Shown piece by piece: positions 33,404 to 45,694 of a DNA stretch of 64,000 bases. The stretch covers positions 186,001 through 250,000 of the forward strand of contig JALMLS010000149.1 in assembly GCA_038496445.1 (NCBI GenBank), in the 5' to 3' direction. This DNA comes from Trichosphaerium sp. ATCC 40318 (Eukaryota; Discosea; Flabellinia; Trichosidae). The stretch's first letter is position 1; each line of letters begins with the position of its first letter. Below the pieces are notes generated by a model. It was given only the letters and a program-made list of their open reading frames with translations, did no database searches and was not told the DNA's origin. Position numbers and translations under genes: made by a program.

Positions 33404-33819
33404 GTTGTTGTAAGGGCTGTCTTTTAAGTACGATAATTGCTTTGTTAAGCCAGTAATCCTAAAGTTGTATTCTCAAGAGGCTTGTAGAAGTCTACGCCAA
33501 AAGGTATTAACACTCGCTACCAGAGTGAGTTGGAACCTTGTGCGACCCTAATACATTAAGAAATGCCTGTTGTCGAGCAATAGATTCTTTTAATCACTAT
33601 TTCGACATTTGTACTTGCAAACTATGATAAAAAAAAAGAGGCAAGCTGCTAAAGGCTTATTTTTAACCTTTTCTGTCACAAATTCGATATCTGAGAACCA
33701 GGTAGTTTTAAGACATTAACAGTAACAGAAAATATCCATTACAGAGTATGTTACCTTAAACATGTGGAAAGAACCAGAGGTTTCATTAATGCACTGTTTT
33801 TGGAAGGGTTTTTTTTTAT
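33404..33819. other. Intergenic stretch
   Basis: This lies between the start of the F-box/LRR gene and the stop codon of the primase-helicase. It is AT-rich, with a T-run near 33808. No gene is recognised. Confidence 0.5.
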
Positions 33820-36714
33820 TTACTGAAAATCGCCAAAAGGATCATCTTCTTCTCTGGCATCTACCTCCTCCTTCAATAATTCAATCTCCTTTCTAGATAG
33901 TTCATATATCTTTGTAGACTCCTAAAACAATACAATTAATAAACTATACCATAGTAGAAGATAAACACAAAACGGAGCAAAGAAAAAACTAGGTTTAGCG
34001 ATGGCGACAGGATTCGAACCTGCGAGCCCAAGGGCACTTGATTTCTAATCAAGCTGCTTTAACCAGCTGGCTACACCATCTTGCATTTGTTTAAACAGCT
34101 AGACGGACGAGATCCGCCACACAGCAAACAGAGTGCAACAACAACGCATAAAATAAAGAACCAAAACAAACAAACAAAAAAAAAAGAGAAAAAAACAAGA
34201 TACGTACTGGTTCAAATCTGAAAGGTATTTTACCAAGGTCACCCGAAAACCTATTTTTAAGAATATCAAGGTATCTGTAATATTTTCCTTTTTGAATAAT
34301 CATAACATTATCAGCTTCCTGTGTAGCTTTTGCTGTACCAAAAATTGAACTCATTTGTAATGCAGTTTTATCATCCTCTTTACGTGGATGTATAATCAAA
34401 GTAACATGTACTTTATTCTTTGTAGCAAAAGCACGGAAAGTCTCAATAGCTTCATCCATTAAATCAAACTTTGAGATACCTCGTCGCTAAACAAACCATC
34501 AGCAACGCAAACAACGAAAAAACAAAAAAAAAAAAAAAAAAAGCAATAATGTCTCATCAAATAATTTCTTTAACGAACCTGTCCTGATGTCATAAACTGT
34601 AGATTATCAATAATAACATGCTCAACATCATGAGCATAGACTGCATAGTCCATAGCATCAATAACACTATCAACATTTGTTGATCCAAAAAATCTCATCC
34701 AATATATAGGTAAGTTATTAAACTCATCAGCAACATCATCAAACTCGTCTAGATAAGCTTCAAGATCTTTAACAGCAAATTGATATAACATTTTCTTAAT
34801 CAATCGGACATTACTAATCTCAAAACTTCCCCATAAAGTTCGCACATTTTGTTGTGCAAGATCAAGACTTATTTGCGATACAATCTACATCATGACAGTT
34901 AATTTACAAGGAATAATAAGAACAAGCTGTATTCAAGAACGTACAGATGTTTTACCTACACCTGTAGGACCTGTAAGAACAGTTAATTCTCCTTTTCTAT
35001 GACCTTTGAGAATCAAGTTGAGAGAAGGAAGTGCTTTAAATTGAACACCAGCCACTAGGTCTCTAGTTAGCACAAATGCGATACACGACTGATCATATGA
35101 AGTATATCATAGTATAGCGTACCTTGAAGTGGATTAGAGAGTTCGTTCTTAATTTCTGAGCGAAGTTCGTTAAAAGTTGTAATTTCTTTATGAGGAATAA
35201 TTTGAGCGGCTTTAAGCATTTCATTTAAATCTTTTCCCTCTCTTATCGCGTCATTAGCATCTTTAGGTCCTGATACATCACCCATCTTAGTATGAACCAA
35301 GAATACTCTTTCTCGACCCAACTTCTGTGCAAACTTTTGTCCACCTTCTTGTCCTTTGTGATCGTCGTCCATCCACAAGTAAATCTTTTCAAACTTTTCC
35401 AACATTTCAATAACACTTGCTGGTAATGATCCAGCACCATTAGGCAATGATACAGCTGGTTTACCAGTAGCTTGATATACAGCCATAGCATCGAATTCGC
35501 CTTCTGTAATAATAATTTCGGTAGCATCTGTTGGCACTAGATGCCAACCAAACAATCCCATAGCACCTCCTACATACAATCAATAAGCGTGAAAAAAGCA
35601 AAAAGTTATTTTTATGTACCAGCAGGATCAAGACGTTGATGGGCTTTATTTTCTATTGATCTCACTTTAAGACGTATTAATCTACTCTTTACAATCCAAG
35701 GAAATGTTACACATGGCATTTGCTTTGCTAGGAGTACGTAAATACGAGTCTATGTGAAAATGATGGTTTTAAGGCTTCAAAAAAACCGAACATAAAAAAC
35801 CGTACCAATAAGCGATCCATCAGTGTCTACCCATCTGAAAGTATATACTGCAGCACCAACCTTGTATGCAGCAAGTGTTTCTTCAGTTAATGCTCTTTTT
35901 TCGAGTAAGTACTGCTTGATACTAACAGCGTATTCTTTCTCAGCATTATTTAAGTTTGCAACAGATAATTGAAGTTTCTCTTCGTTAGGTAATACTGCAG
36001 CATCCTCTGGCTTTCCTTCTGGAAGAGAACGAGCAGCAGATGGTAACAAAGCTTTTTGTAAATCAAACCTAAAAAATAATGTCAAACAACGCATGCATGC
36101 ATGACACAAAGAAAGAGAGAAAATAAACGAAAAAAAAAAAGAAGGTTGACAAATAAATTTCACATTTTGACACTTACCATGATCCCTTAGCTTGACAACG
36201 CTGACAAAAGTATGTACCACTCTGTCTTTGTACATATAGCTTCCATTGGTTATCATGGCGATCCTTAGTATCGTGACAGAAGGGACAATGGAGCAATACA
36301 ATTTCCTACATCTTTTTTAGTTTAATTTCGTATTTCGTGCGTTTTTGTTGGTTTCTCTGTCCCCCACGCGCTTACCTTTCCATCGCTACCCACTTTATCC
36401 TTGTGTATGACATTATGCTTTTTTAAAAAAGAAGGAATCTTTTCTGGGTCGTCTGTGCGGTAGTGCGATGATACAAATGTATCAGAAGTGGCGTTGTTTC
36501 GATATTTTTTTGAGGCGCCGCTGTGTTGCTGAAAATGCCTCAAAGCATTACGTGGTACATATTTATGCGTTAAACAAGCGCTATGGTCGTGCTGGCATTT
36601 AGTTGGTTTTGTAAACGTTTTGTACTCCCTACGCAGTTGTGTACGCGCTCGTGCCTGCGTATGTACGGTATTGAGGACTGAAAAACTTGTATTCAAACGA
36701 AGGAAAGCCATCAA
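33820..36714 (-). CDS. Twinkle/T7 gp4-type primase-helicase, probably mitochondrial
   Basis: This is the replicative hexameric helicase family of mitochondria. The start at 36714 gives a basic, Arg-rich leader ([16 protein letters not shown]), consistent with mitochondrial import. A zinc-ribbon follows near 36290-36150 (CPFCHDTK and [10 protein letters not shown]), then a TOPRIM primase fold ([20 protein letters not shown] and [13 protein letters not shown]), then the RecA-like helicase with Walker [14 protein letters not shown] near 34970, [20 protein letters not shown] and [11 protein letters not shown]. Keeping both zinc and TOPRIM parts suggests that primase activity is retained, unlike animal Twinkle. 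The last intron (34207-33922, 286 nt) contains a tRNA gene in the same orientation. The final exon ends DDPFGDFQ. Confidence 0.9.
33999..34080 (-). tRNA. tRNA-Ser (AGA anticodon)
   Basis: Read on the minus strand, the acceptor stem GATGGTG pairs with CGCCATC, with one G-U pair. The D-arm has AGCTGGTTAAAGC, and the anticodon arm CTTGA-TTAGAAA-TCAAG gives anticodon AGA. A long variable arm (GCCCTTGGGC) is typical of serine tRNAs, the T-loop is TTCGAAT, and the discriminator base is G. No intron is needed. It lies wholly inside the last intron of the primase-helicase gene. It is a nuclear-type tRNA with intact A and B boxes. Confidence 0.95.
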
Positions 36715-37045
36715 TACAACATTAAACTCACAAAAAAAAAAGACTAAGTCTGTAATAGTAAAACGGCTCGTTCTTTCTCCAAATTCTACTTCTGAACGAA
36801 TAGAGTGCGTTTATGCAATAAACTGTAACTTTGTATCATGTTGAGCCACACCAAGCACTTTGTTACGTGGTAACGAAGATCGTGAGTGTAAAACGCTTTC
36901 CCTTACGCGCAGCAATTCGAAAATGGGTAATTGACAAGCTGTCACTTTTTGACATTTTCACCTTTTAAACTTGTTTACGTCTGAGTTGCGGCACTGTCAC
37001 CTTGTGATTGAGCGAGGTATATACATCTAGATTTTTATTGAATAT
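36715..37045. other. Intergenic stretch
   Basis: This gap lies upstream of the primase-helicase and downstream of the kynurenine monooxygenase gene. It has a short A-run near 36730 but no recognisable gene. Confidence 0.5.
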
Positions 37046-38908
37046 TTACAACTTCGATACTGGATATGCTCTATCCAATAACATCTTTGCTTGCTTTAAA
37101 TCTATTTGATCAACTGATGTTTTACCATCACAAAGTTGATGAATGATTTTATCGTTTGTTATCCCTTTCGCGTATGCATCTCTATATTTGATATTACTAA
37201 AAGATACCCACTCATATCGTGACCTGAAAGACAAGCATGTTAATTAGAAATATCACAACAAAGAACAAGAAAAAATAATTCAAAAATCATTGAAAAAAAA
37301 ATGACGTACCGGAACTGGTTTGGAAATTTACGACCTAACAAGTCCATGACCTGCTTATGAAAACGGAAAGTATCATCAGCAACCTAAAGTGACGTCAAAA
37401 TATATACACACGTGGTACACAAACCTTATCCCTCATTTCAATATAATTTTCATGAGCCATATCTGCAATTGCATCACAATTTGTCTTTCTCAAATGCTGA
37501 TACTCCAATAGCGCCTCATCAATATTTGCCATACCATACTTTTTAAGTACATCATCAACTACAGTAACATCCTCAAAAGCACAGTTCATGCCTTGACCAA
37601 AGAAAGGTACAATCGCATGAGCAGCATCACCTGAAAAAAAATATTAAATTTCAATAGCGCAATCTCAAACGCTTTAAACAAACAAGAACGCACCCATTAG
37701 AAGGGTTCTAGGAGCTATATTATAAGGAAAGCATCTCACTGTTACCATTGTGCCAACAGGGTTATCTTTATAGTCTTGCAGTAAATCTGGCATGAGAGGA
37801 ACAATATCTGGGTATTGTGTAGTAAAAAAAGACAACACCTAAAAAACATTCAGTGATTACTTTTACACTTTCGAATATACTAACAGCTTTCTCACTATTG
37901 AGCGTATCAAAAGCAACGTCACCATTTCTAGATGAGCGTAAAGGCATAAATAACGTCACAGTAAAGCTTCCATCCATGTTAGGCAACGCAATCATCATAT
38001 AGGTCCCTCTAGGTAACGCGTTAATATTAAGAAGCTTAAGAATATTTATTGCCATCAAGATACCTTGGCCATATATGTAGTGTATTTACAGCTATTTGAT
38101 GTTTTCCATCCTTTCCAGGAGGTATTGTGAGCTCCTTAAAACAAATGTCAGATGAGAAATATTGGTCGTTAAATAAAAAAACTGAGACTAACTTTGTATC
38201 CGTGAGTGCTAAATAACTGAGAATAATTGAACTCAGGAGCGTTTATGAAGGATCCTCTACAAGCAGAAAAAGCGCCTACGTTTGAAGAATTAGAGTGGTA
38301 CTTCATGTAGAGATGAGCTGTACCATCGGCAGCGAAGAGTGTGTTGTATCTGGTGGAATCCTTATTTTTGAAATTTAATGCCTTAGAACGCCTGTCAATG
38401 CCACTCAAGATGCTGTTAAAGTGGAATTTTGCACCGGCACGTTCGGCTTGGTTAATTAGTAACAAATTTAACCCGCCTCGTGAAATACTGTAGATAGCAT
38501 CTGTGTTAGTGGCGGAATAGCTCTGGTACACTGTTGATCCATCTGACAGGTGTTACTCCGATTGTTTACAGAATAGACAGTTGGAAGCCAACTGCTTACG
38601 TACTGAGTTCGTGGATGGTGCGTCCTCTCATTGGTATGCATAACGCTTCAAAGTCTTTTTCAGGGACGCCAGCACGCAACAAAGCCGTTTTTCCGCGTGT
38701 TGAGAGCGCCAAGTTAATAGACCGTCCACCTTCGATGGTTTCTACTCTTGTTAAAGATTGCTTGTCACGTAAGAATTCTAAACCGACGTTACGTGCCTTT
38801 TCTTGGATCCCCACGACGTTCATAGACGTTTACACTGACATTGTATCTATTAGCAAGCAAGGTTGCCAATAGACTGCCACATAATCCAGCGCCAACTATG
38901 CAATCCAT
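37046..38908 (-). CDS. KMO: Kynurenine 3-monooxygenase
   Basis: An FAD- and NADPH-dependent enzyme of tryptophan catabolism, hydroxylating kynurenine on the outer mitochondrial membrane on the way to NAD. The start at 38908 places the dinucleotide-binding motif DCIVGAGLCGSLLATLLA at the N-terminus, as expected. Then follow the family fingerprint GGRSINLALSTRGKTALL, the IPMRGRTIH segment, ISRGGLNLLLINQAE, LFAADGT, the second FAD motif [27 protein letters not shown], and a C-terminal region with RFPNQFRSRYEWVSFSN. About seven short introns interrupt it. Length after splicing, about 460 residues, fits the family. It shares a 123-base divergent promoter with the mitochondrial protein gene at 39032. 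Confidence 0.92.
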
Positions 38909-39031
38909 GTGTTGTGATTGCGGCGTTAATAGAATGAAATGCAAGTTAAAACTCAAACTTAGACTCGAACTATTGAGACTTTTTACGCAAGAAAAACCAC
39001 ATTTGACTATCGACTTATACCGAGAGTAAAC

Positions 39032-39761
39032 ATGGCAACTCGTGCTTCTGTTCACCTCTCTAAGCTATTGCTTGGTAGAGCGAGCGCTATGGCTAGCAGA
39101 GGAGCTGTTCTTCCTCGCCGCAGCGGCCACAGTGTTTGGGACCACCACATTGATCAACCTGGTTTTGTACGTACTTTAGAGTGTTTTCAATATTTTATAG
39201 CGCTAACTGAAGTAGTCTGCCCCAGTTTACTGGACATCAAAGAAACATGCATTTTGGATCATGTTCAGTACCATTTATTGGTATGCCCTTCCATTCACCT
39301 ACCTCAACTTAATGTTGCGCGAAAAATATCCTACCTGAAACAATTTAAACTCCCACGCCAGTCACAAGTTTTTGTGGTTGGTGAGAATAACAATTTTTTT
39401 ATTTTTTGAACAACGCTTTTGTACCTTTCCTTGACTCTCAAACGTACAAATACGCCAAATGGGAACTCAACGAGGGTGATATGAGACACAGCGCATACCA
39501 AAACAAAGAGTTGGTTTGGCAACAACCTGGTAAGCTAAATAAACGCGTTATTTGGCTCTATGAGACGCTAAATATTATCTAGAATGGGACCCAAGAAACG
39601 CTGTCCTACAAAGAGGTAGTTGCGAAGAGTCTTTTGGTGATATGGAGGTTCCTCAATACAACTTTATGGATTACGAAGATTGTCGCGAAATTGACGCTTT
39701 GATGAAGCGTACACCACCAAAGAAACGCGACTGGTGGCAACCACATCGCCTCGCTTATTAA
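39032..39761 (+). CDS. Small mitochondrial membrane protein, family not assigned
   Basis: The N-terminus is a typical mitochondrial presequence (MATRASVHLSKLLLGRASAM with ARG/PRRSG), then WDHHIDQPGF. A middle exon could read APVYWTSKKHAFWIMFSTIY, one membrane segment. The last two exons are clear: TYKYAKWELNEGDMRHSAYQ and WDPRNAVLQRGSCEESFGD, ending KKRDWWQPHRLAY. One transmembrane helix and an acidic, Trp-rich tail suggest an accessory subunit of a respiratory complex, such as a complex I B-type subunit, but I could not match it to one. Exon joins between 39175 and 39420 are unresolved. Confidence 0.55.
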
Positions 39762-40095
39762 ACGGCAAGGAGAGCGCCTCTGTACATTTGCCTAAACAGC
39801 AAATTTCATCACATTTTTTTGCGATGTATTTTCGTTCAATCGACATGTAGAACCTTTATTTTAATGTACATTGTATTCAGGCCCTTTATTCTTTATGTTC
39901 TCACATTCAGTCTCTGTGTTGAGCTCAATACGCTCTTTTTTGTAATTTTTTTCGTTGATTGAGCGTGGTAACGTACACACTATGATTTAGCTCGTGTTGT
40001 GAGCGCATTGATGACTCTGCAGAATTCCTTCAAAAGTCAAACAATGTTTTATTATTTTGTAAACAGCAATTTGCCAATAAAGTTCGCTGCTTGTA
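39762..40095. other. Intergenic stretch
   Basis: This spacer lies between the mitochondrial protein gene and the Herp-like gene. It contains the Herp-like promoter and leader. No other gene is recognised. Confidence 0.5.
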
Positions 40096-41362
40096 ATGGA
40101 CAGCGTAACCATAACCTTGAAGAATCCTTCAAACTCAATAGCAGACTTCACAACAGTTCGCCTATTAACGAGCACAGTTGGCGAGCTAAAGGCGGAAATA
40201 CACCAAAACCACCCGCAAAAGCCCGAAGCTTCCCTTCAACGCATCATTTTCTCCGGAAAACTGCTACGAGACAATCAAACGCTCAAAGACATCCTCAAAC
40301 AAGTACGTACCTTGTTGGTGACTCATCAATTACGAAAAAAATTAGCTTACGTGTAATAGCATGATATAACCGGTACACAAGTGTTTCATCTCATTATAAA
40401 GCCAAAACCACAAGCCGCACGCCCTCAAGAAAATAGGTAAATAAAAAACCCAAAAAAAATATGACACTTACGCTTATGGACTCCTTTAGGCCTCTAGAAT
40501 GGAACAACGTTCAGCAGAACAGAAATCCAAACCAAATGTTTAACATGAACGCAAACGCAGCCTTTCCACCAAATCAAGGGTTTGGTGCAGCTGTACCACC
40601 GCCACAATTTAGAAATGGAGCGCAGTATCCCGGATATTGGGCACCTGGTGGTCATCAACAACGGTTTAATCCACCATGGCAATTTCAAGGCCAACGAAAT
40701 CAAATGAACCCTGGCTTTCCTGGACAGCAGAATCCAATGAATCCTGGGTTTCCTGGACAACGACAAGGTATTCCTGGACAACAGCAATTTCCAATGCAAA
40801 GAGGTCAACAACAAAGAAATCCACAACAACAGGCTGGTATCAATTGGTCACTTATTTTTAAATTATTCTTGCTTGTCTATATCTTCCAACAAGGTGGTTC
40901 TACAATGCGCACTCTTCTTTTAGTGGTTGCAGCCGCTTTGATTTACTTGTACGTTTATCACTACCACGTGATAACCTCTCTTACAGCTAAAAACCATTTA
41001 ATCTAATGTTTCTTTTTAGTTATCAGACTGGACGTTTTCAGATGCGATTTGTTGTGTTTAGAGGAGGTGCTCAGGCAATGCCTGCAAGGCCAGCTGATAA
41101 CAGACCTCAACCAGCGCAAAACGATCAACCAGCACAAAATGACGCAGTGCCTGGCGCCCAACCAGCCAACCCTCCCCATCCAATACGACCGGGCGCAGTA
41201 CAACCTACAAGTATTGGTGGAGAAGTTATATCATTTGTTTTAACCTTTTTTCAATCATTGTTTCCTAGCTGGGAACCGCCTCCATTTATACCACCACAGC
41301 AACCACAAAACATTCCTGTGAATGACCAGAATATGGCAGAAGATGACATTCCTGAGCACTAA
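40096..41362 (+). CDS. Herp-like ubiquitin-domain ER membrane protein
   Basis: Residues 1-90 form a ubiquitin-like domain (VTITLKNPSN, TVGELKAEIHQNHP, QRIIFSGKLLRDNQTLKDIL, then GTQVFHLIIKPKP after the first intron). A Gln/Asn/Pro/Gly-rich linker with FPGQ repeats follows. Next come a hydrophobic pair (WSLIFKLFLLVYIFQQGG and MRTLLLVVAAALIYLY), and a C-terminal segment, GGEVISFVLTFFQSLFPSW, that matches the conserved end of Herp/HERPUD proteins. Herp anchors the Hrd1 retrotranslocation complex in ER-associated degradation. Four exons are supported by frame continuity. Low-complexity repeats in the linker may vary between strains. Confidence 0.88.
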
Positions 41363-41598
41363 GTTGCATTGTAAAAAAAAAAAACTATATGTACAACTCC
41401 AATAATAAGATTTAACGTAAAAAATCTAAGGTCTTGCTTGAGGAGATTTCATAACGACTAAAAGGTGTACACTGTACTCCAATGCCATGTTAACGCTGTG
41501 AGGGATAGGTCAAGGCGTACAACATCAAACGAGTTTTCAGAAAACGTAAGGAAGTCCGTTGAATTTTTTTTATTCTATTACAGACTAGGCAAGCAACA

Positions 41599-44070
41599 AT
41601 GAGCGAAGATAAAACAATCAAACTTACACTGAGGTCGCCAAAACACGGAGGTAAGCATGAGACTGATGAGAGGTTTTTTGTGTTTATTATTTTAAGATTT
41701 CGAGTGTGATGTCCCTGAAAATATGACTATTACAGATTTCAAGGTGCGTGCGTTCGTCTGCAACGTTTTAAATAACGGTTCTAATTCTATTGCAGCAATT
41801 TCTTGAAAAGAATCATCCACAGACCCCAGATCCTCTAGCGCAGGTATTATCATAACTCATGCGTAACAAAAGCGTCTTTCTTTTCTAACACCAACATAGA
41901 AGATACTATTCATGGGTAAACTGCTTGAGGAGGGAGAAAACAACACTCTAAAGAAAGCCCTAAACGTACGTTGTTTTTACAGGTACAACTATTGACAACC
42001 GCAGTTAGAAGAGAATAAGGAGTTGCCAATACTTCATTTCTGGATCATTCAACAGGTACGAACAAACCTATGCTTTAAAGACACTGACAACTATTTAGTT
42101 GGTCGACTGTCGTCTTGGACGCGCGTACACGCCGCCAAAAGAAGCCAACGACGATGATGAACGTCCAGCTAAATGGTATTGCTAATTTTCGTTTAAAAGC
42201 AATAGGTGTACCTCTGCTAACCTTCTTAATAGGTTAGACGTTGCTTCAAAACAATTAGAACGTAATACAGTTACATCACTGGACATATCAAACAAAAAGG
42301 TAAGTTGAGCACGTGAAGTTACTTTTTTAACGTACCCAAAGGTTGGCCCTGTCCGCATGTTGCGTCTTAGTGTACCTATGGCACTAAACAAAACACTCAC
42401 TCATTTGAATATCATGGCTAATGCGATAGGACCAGAGGGTACCATCAAATTGTTTTAAAACTACTACAAAAATTACTTGAATCTTTTCTAATGCTTTCTT
42501 ATCAGGATGTAAAACTCTTGCTGTAGCAATTGCTAGACATCCTACGCTAAAAGTACTTGACGTTGGATGTAACGGTGTACTTAGTGATGGCTGTGCCGTA
42601 TGTTTATCTTAGTTTCTTGAATAGTGTTGCTCACTTTGCGTTAGTCACTTGCTGTTGGTATTGCCATGAATAACAGTATTAAAGTGTTGTCATTATACAA
42701 CAATAATATAGGCGCTGAAGGAGTGAGGAACTTATCGTACGCACCTGTGTTTGCTTGTTAGTACTCACATAGTGAACAGAGCAGCATTGGCAATAAACAA
42801 TACTATAGAAGAATTGTATCTTGGTGCTAATGCTCTTGGTGACGAAGGAGCTAAAGGTAAAGTAGATTTTACTTTGCAATTATCTTATTTAACATTCTAC
42901 AATAGCTGTCGCGGATATACTCCTTACAAACAAGGGACTACATACTCTATCTCTTGTATCAAACGCCATCACTGATGAAAGCGCACAGAGGTACTAAGAG
43001 ACCTCTTTTATGGTCACAGTCTGTCTAATGAACCCTTAGTTTATTGATAAATTTAACGCGTCATCCAAAGCTAACAACGCTAATGCTTAACTCTAATAAT
43101 GTGAGCCCTGGTATTGTTCAAAGTATAAATGTTATTCTGCAAAATCCTGAAGGTAGAGTTCAACAAACAGCTCTTCCAGCTGTTGTACCAGTTGCATCAG
43201 TGCCTTCAACAGAACCTAAAGTAAAGAGACAACGTGTGAATATTTCTCCATTGGCAACAACAGTCGTGCCTTTGAAAAATATTACACCTACTAGGACTGG
43301 CCCAATAAGTACAAAAATGAAGGCGTTCAGACGTATTTATGATTCTAAGGCAAGAAAACTTTGATTTTGGTGTTCAAATTTGTTAACTCATGCTGTATAG
43401 GTCCGAAAAGAAGTTAACTTGAAAGTCATGACAACACTCATAAGGACGTTGCATGTCATTGTTAAGAATGCTCTTGAACACCCAGATGAGCCAAAATACC
43501 TAAGGTAAATATTTCCTAATGTTTGTATAGTTTTCTCATAACATTCTGTTTTAGGATTCCAGGTGGCGAAGGAAAAAAGTAAAGAAAACTTGAAAAAAAC
43601 CCACGTAGCTTACCTGTTTTTGTAGATTTCACCAAAACGTTATAACTCGTAAAGGTGGATTGGAGTTTGTTATTGCTCTTGGTATACGAAAACGTACTGA
43701 AGTACGTTTGATGATTAAAGTTTGTGCAAAAAAGCTAATTTTTTTTTTTTGAAGAATGGTGCTGTTTTCTGGGTTATTGATCCATCAAAACCTAATAACT
43801 TGCATGCATTGCAAGAAGGACTTTCTTTGTTATCCGAGAAGAAGGGAATCCTGGAAGATAGAGTAAAGGCGTACGATTTTTTTTGTTTTTTTTTTCAACC
43901 TTTTTTTATTTGACTTGGTAATCTTTTGTTATACTTGTGCTAATCATGTTTTATATAGAGCAACTGTTGCGCCACAAAAAAAGAAAATTCAAGATAAGAT
44001 AAGAGCGGAAGTTGCTTTAGCTAGATTTCAAGAGGATAGAGAGGATCGTGCTAGGTTTGACAGCAAGTAG
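41599..44070 (+). CDS. UBL - leucine-rich repeat - PUB domain protein
   Basis: A gene of about 15 exons, roughly 550-600 residues. The N-terminus is ubiquitin-like (KTIKLTLRSPKHGDFECDVP, TITDFKQFLEKNHP, KILFMGKLLEEG, PILHFWII). The middle has ribonuclease-inhibitor-type LRRs of about 28 residues (LTHLNIMANAIGPEG, LKVLDVGCNGVLSDG, IKVLSLYNNNIGAEGVRNL, IEELYLGANALGDEGAKA, LHTLSLVSNAITDES). After a Pro/Thr-rich linker comes a PUB (PNGase/UBA) domain: TLIRTLHVIVKNALEHPDEP, KYLRIPGGEGKKFHQNVI, GLEFVIALGIRK, GAVFWVI. PUB domains bind the C-terminal tail of p97/Cdc48. The tail is a charged helix ending FDSK. The combination suggests a p97 adaptor. The protein has no close named relative that I know. 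Confidence 0.85.
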
Positions 44071-44173
44071 TATCTTTACGAACAAAAAGTCTAACTCGGC
44101 TGTAAATAAAAAAAATCGCCAAATAATGGTGGTATAACAATGCGTTGTAGTATTCAATTGTTTTGTACTGTTT

Positions 44174-45488
44174 TTAAATATCCAAATCATCATCTGGGTC
44201 GTCCTACAAGTCTTTTAAGAAAAAACGTTTTAGTTTGTTTATGTGTACATCAAATAAATCGTCGTCATCGTCATCTGATGGATAACTGACTTCAGTAGCT
44301 TTTAAAAGAAGTGAGTTAAAAATTGTTATGCTTCTCTTTGAAATGTCTTACTTTGTCCTTGATGAATGTAAGGTAGCTCTACTTTGCTCTTCGCCTCTTT
44401 TTGCTCATCTGTGAGTAATACATTGAATGTTAAGTTTGACGCTGGGTTTGCTTCCTTTTTTGTTGAAGTAGCGAGCTCCTTCTCCATCTGTGGTGTGAGG
44501 AATATGGTTTCTCCGTTTTTTATTTGTGCGTGTACGCGCTACATCAACTCTGAGTTTAGAAAGGTTAACACAATAATTTAACGTACGTTCCTGGTTGCGC
44601 GGCCTGATTTCCTCTTTGTAATAATTTCGTACGCTCCATCTATCCTTGTACCTGCTGACAGGGGCGGTGTAATTACATTAATAATAGTCCTAGAAATACT
44701 CTCCATTGCCTGTAAAGTGTCAAATGAAAAATGTTTAACAGACGGTTTTTCTTTAATCAAAACGGACCTTTATAGTTGCTTCTGTGTGTAGGTCACGATG
44801 AAGTATTGCTATAATAGAAGAATAACCTGGTTGTATAGCTGTTATGGTAGCCAACAATTTCATAACCTCGTGAGTGCTGAATCGCAGCAACAAGTCACTA
44901 AGGGTATTGATAACAAGTGGGTTTTCGGAGCCAACTAGTGTCGTTTAGAACAACCAAACTTCGTTTTTTTCATCATACCCTTGATGGCTTTCACAATAGA
45001 TGATTCTAACTCTTAGGTAGGCGTCAGCGAACATCAAAAGTAAAACGGTTGTACCATCCAAGCTAGACACATTTGTGCACTCTACGCGCCTTACTTTACT
45101 CTCTCGTTTACCTGCTGGTGAGCCCTAGTAATGTGTTACAGCTGTCTGAAAAAAAAAAGTGTACCCATCCTAAAGGATCGCTATTCGCGTCTATGTTTGT
45201 AGTATCCAACAGAGGCGACGAAAAACCCTTCAATGGCCTCGAGAAATTCCAATGGGTACAATGGCTGTCCAGGTATGGTCAATTAACAATTGATCGTGAT
45301 GTTCTTACGTTACAGATACTAGTTCTTGCCATTGCTTGTTGAAGAATTGTAATAAGTCTCCTGACTATAATTTGTGTTAAAAATGAGTACTGTTTGCCAC
45401 GACGTACGCTATGTGTAAAGGTGTCCGTTATTAGAATGAAATTTGAAGCGAACACTTTGCCTTTAGCCAATTGTTTTAAAGTTGTCAT
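44174..45488 (-). CDS. ELP5: Elongator complex protein 5
   Basis: Elp5 belongs to the Elp4-5-6 ring of Elongator, needed for wobble-uridine modification of tRNAs. The start at 45488 gives LAKGKVFASNFILITDTF, the usual first strand of the RecA-like fold. DTTNIDANSDPLGW corresponds to the conserved D-x-DPLxW segment, and GSENPLVINTLSDLLLRFST to the LDSLSWLLLR region. A clear C-terminal hallmark follows: TDEQKEAKSKVELPYI, an acidic stretch and the ending DDPDDDLDI, as in animal Elp5. Several short introns are present. Exons in the 45000-45200 interval are tentative. It converges with the UBL-LRR-PUB gene, about 100 bases apart. Confidence 0.82.
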
Positions 45489-45694
45489 ATTTCGCTGTAA
45501 CTATTCCAAAAGGAGGTCGGGAAGTGATTATTGTTTCGCAAAAAGAGTATTTTATCGGTTTTCGTCAACAGTGTTATTTTGCCAAATTAAAAATAGACCC
45601 TAAACGAAGTATCAAGCTCATCAACACTTTTTCCGGTATATACTCGAACAAAAAACCGCAAAATACCGACCCACATCCAAGTTTTACAAAAACG

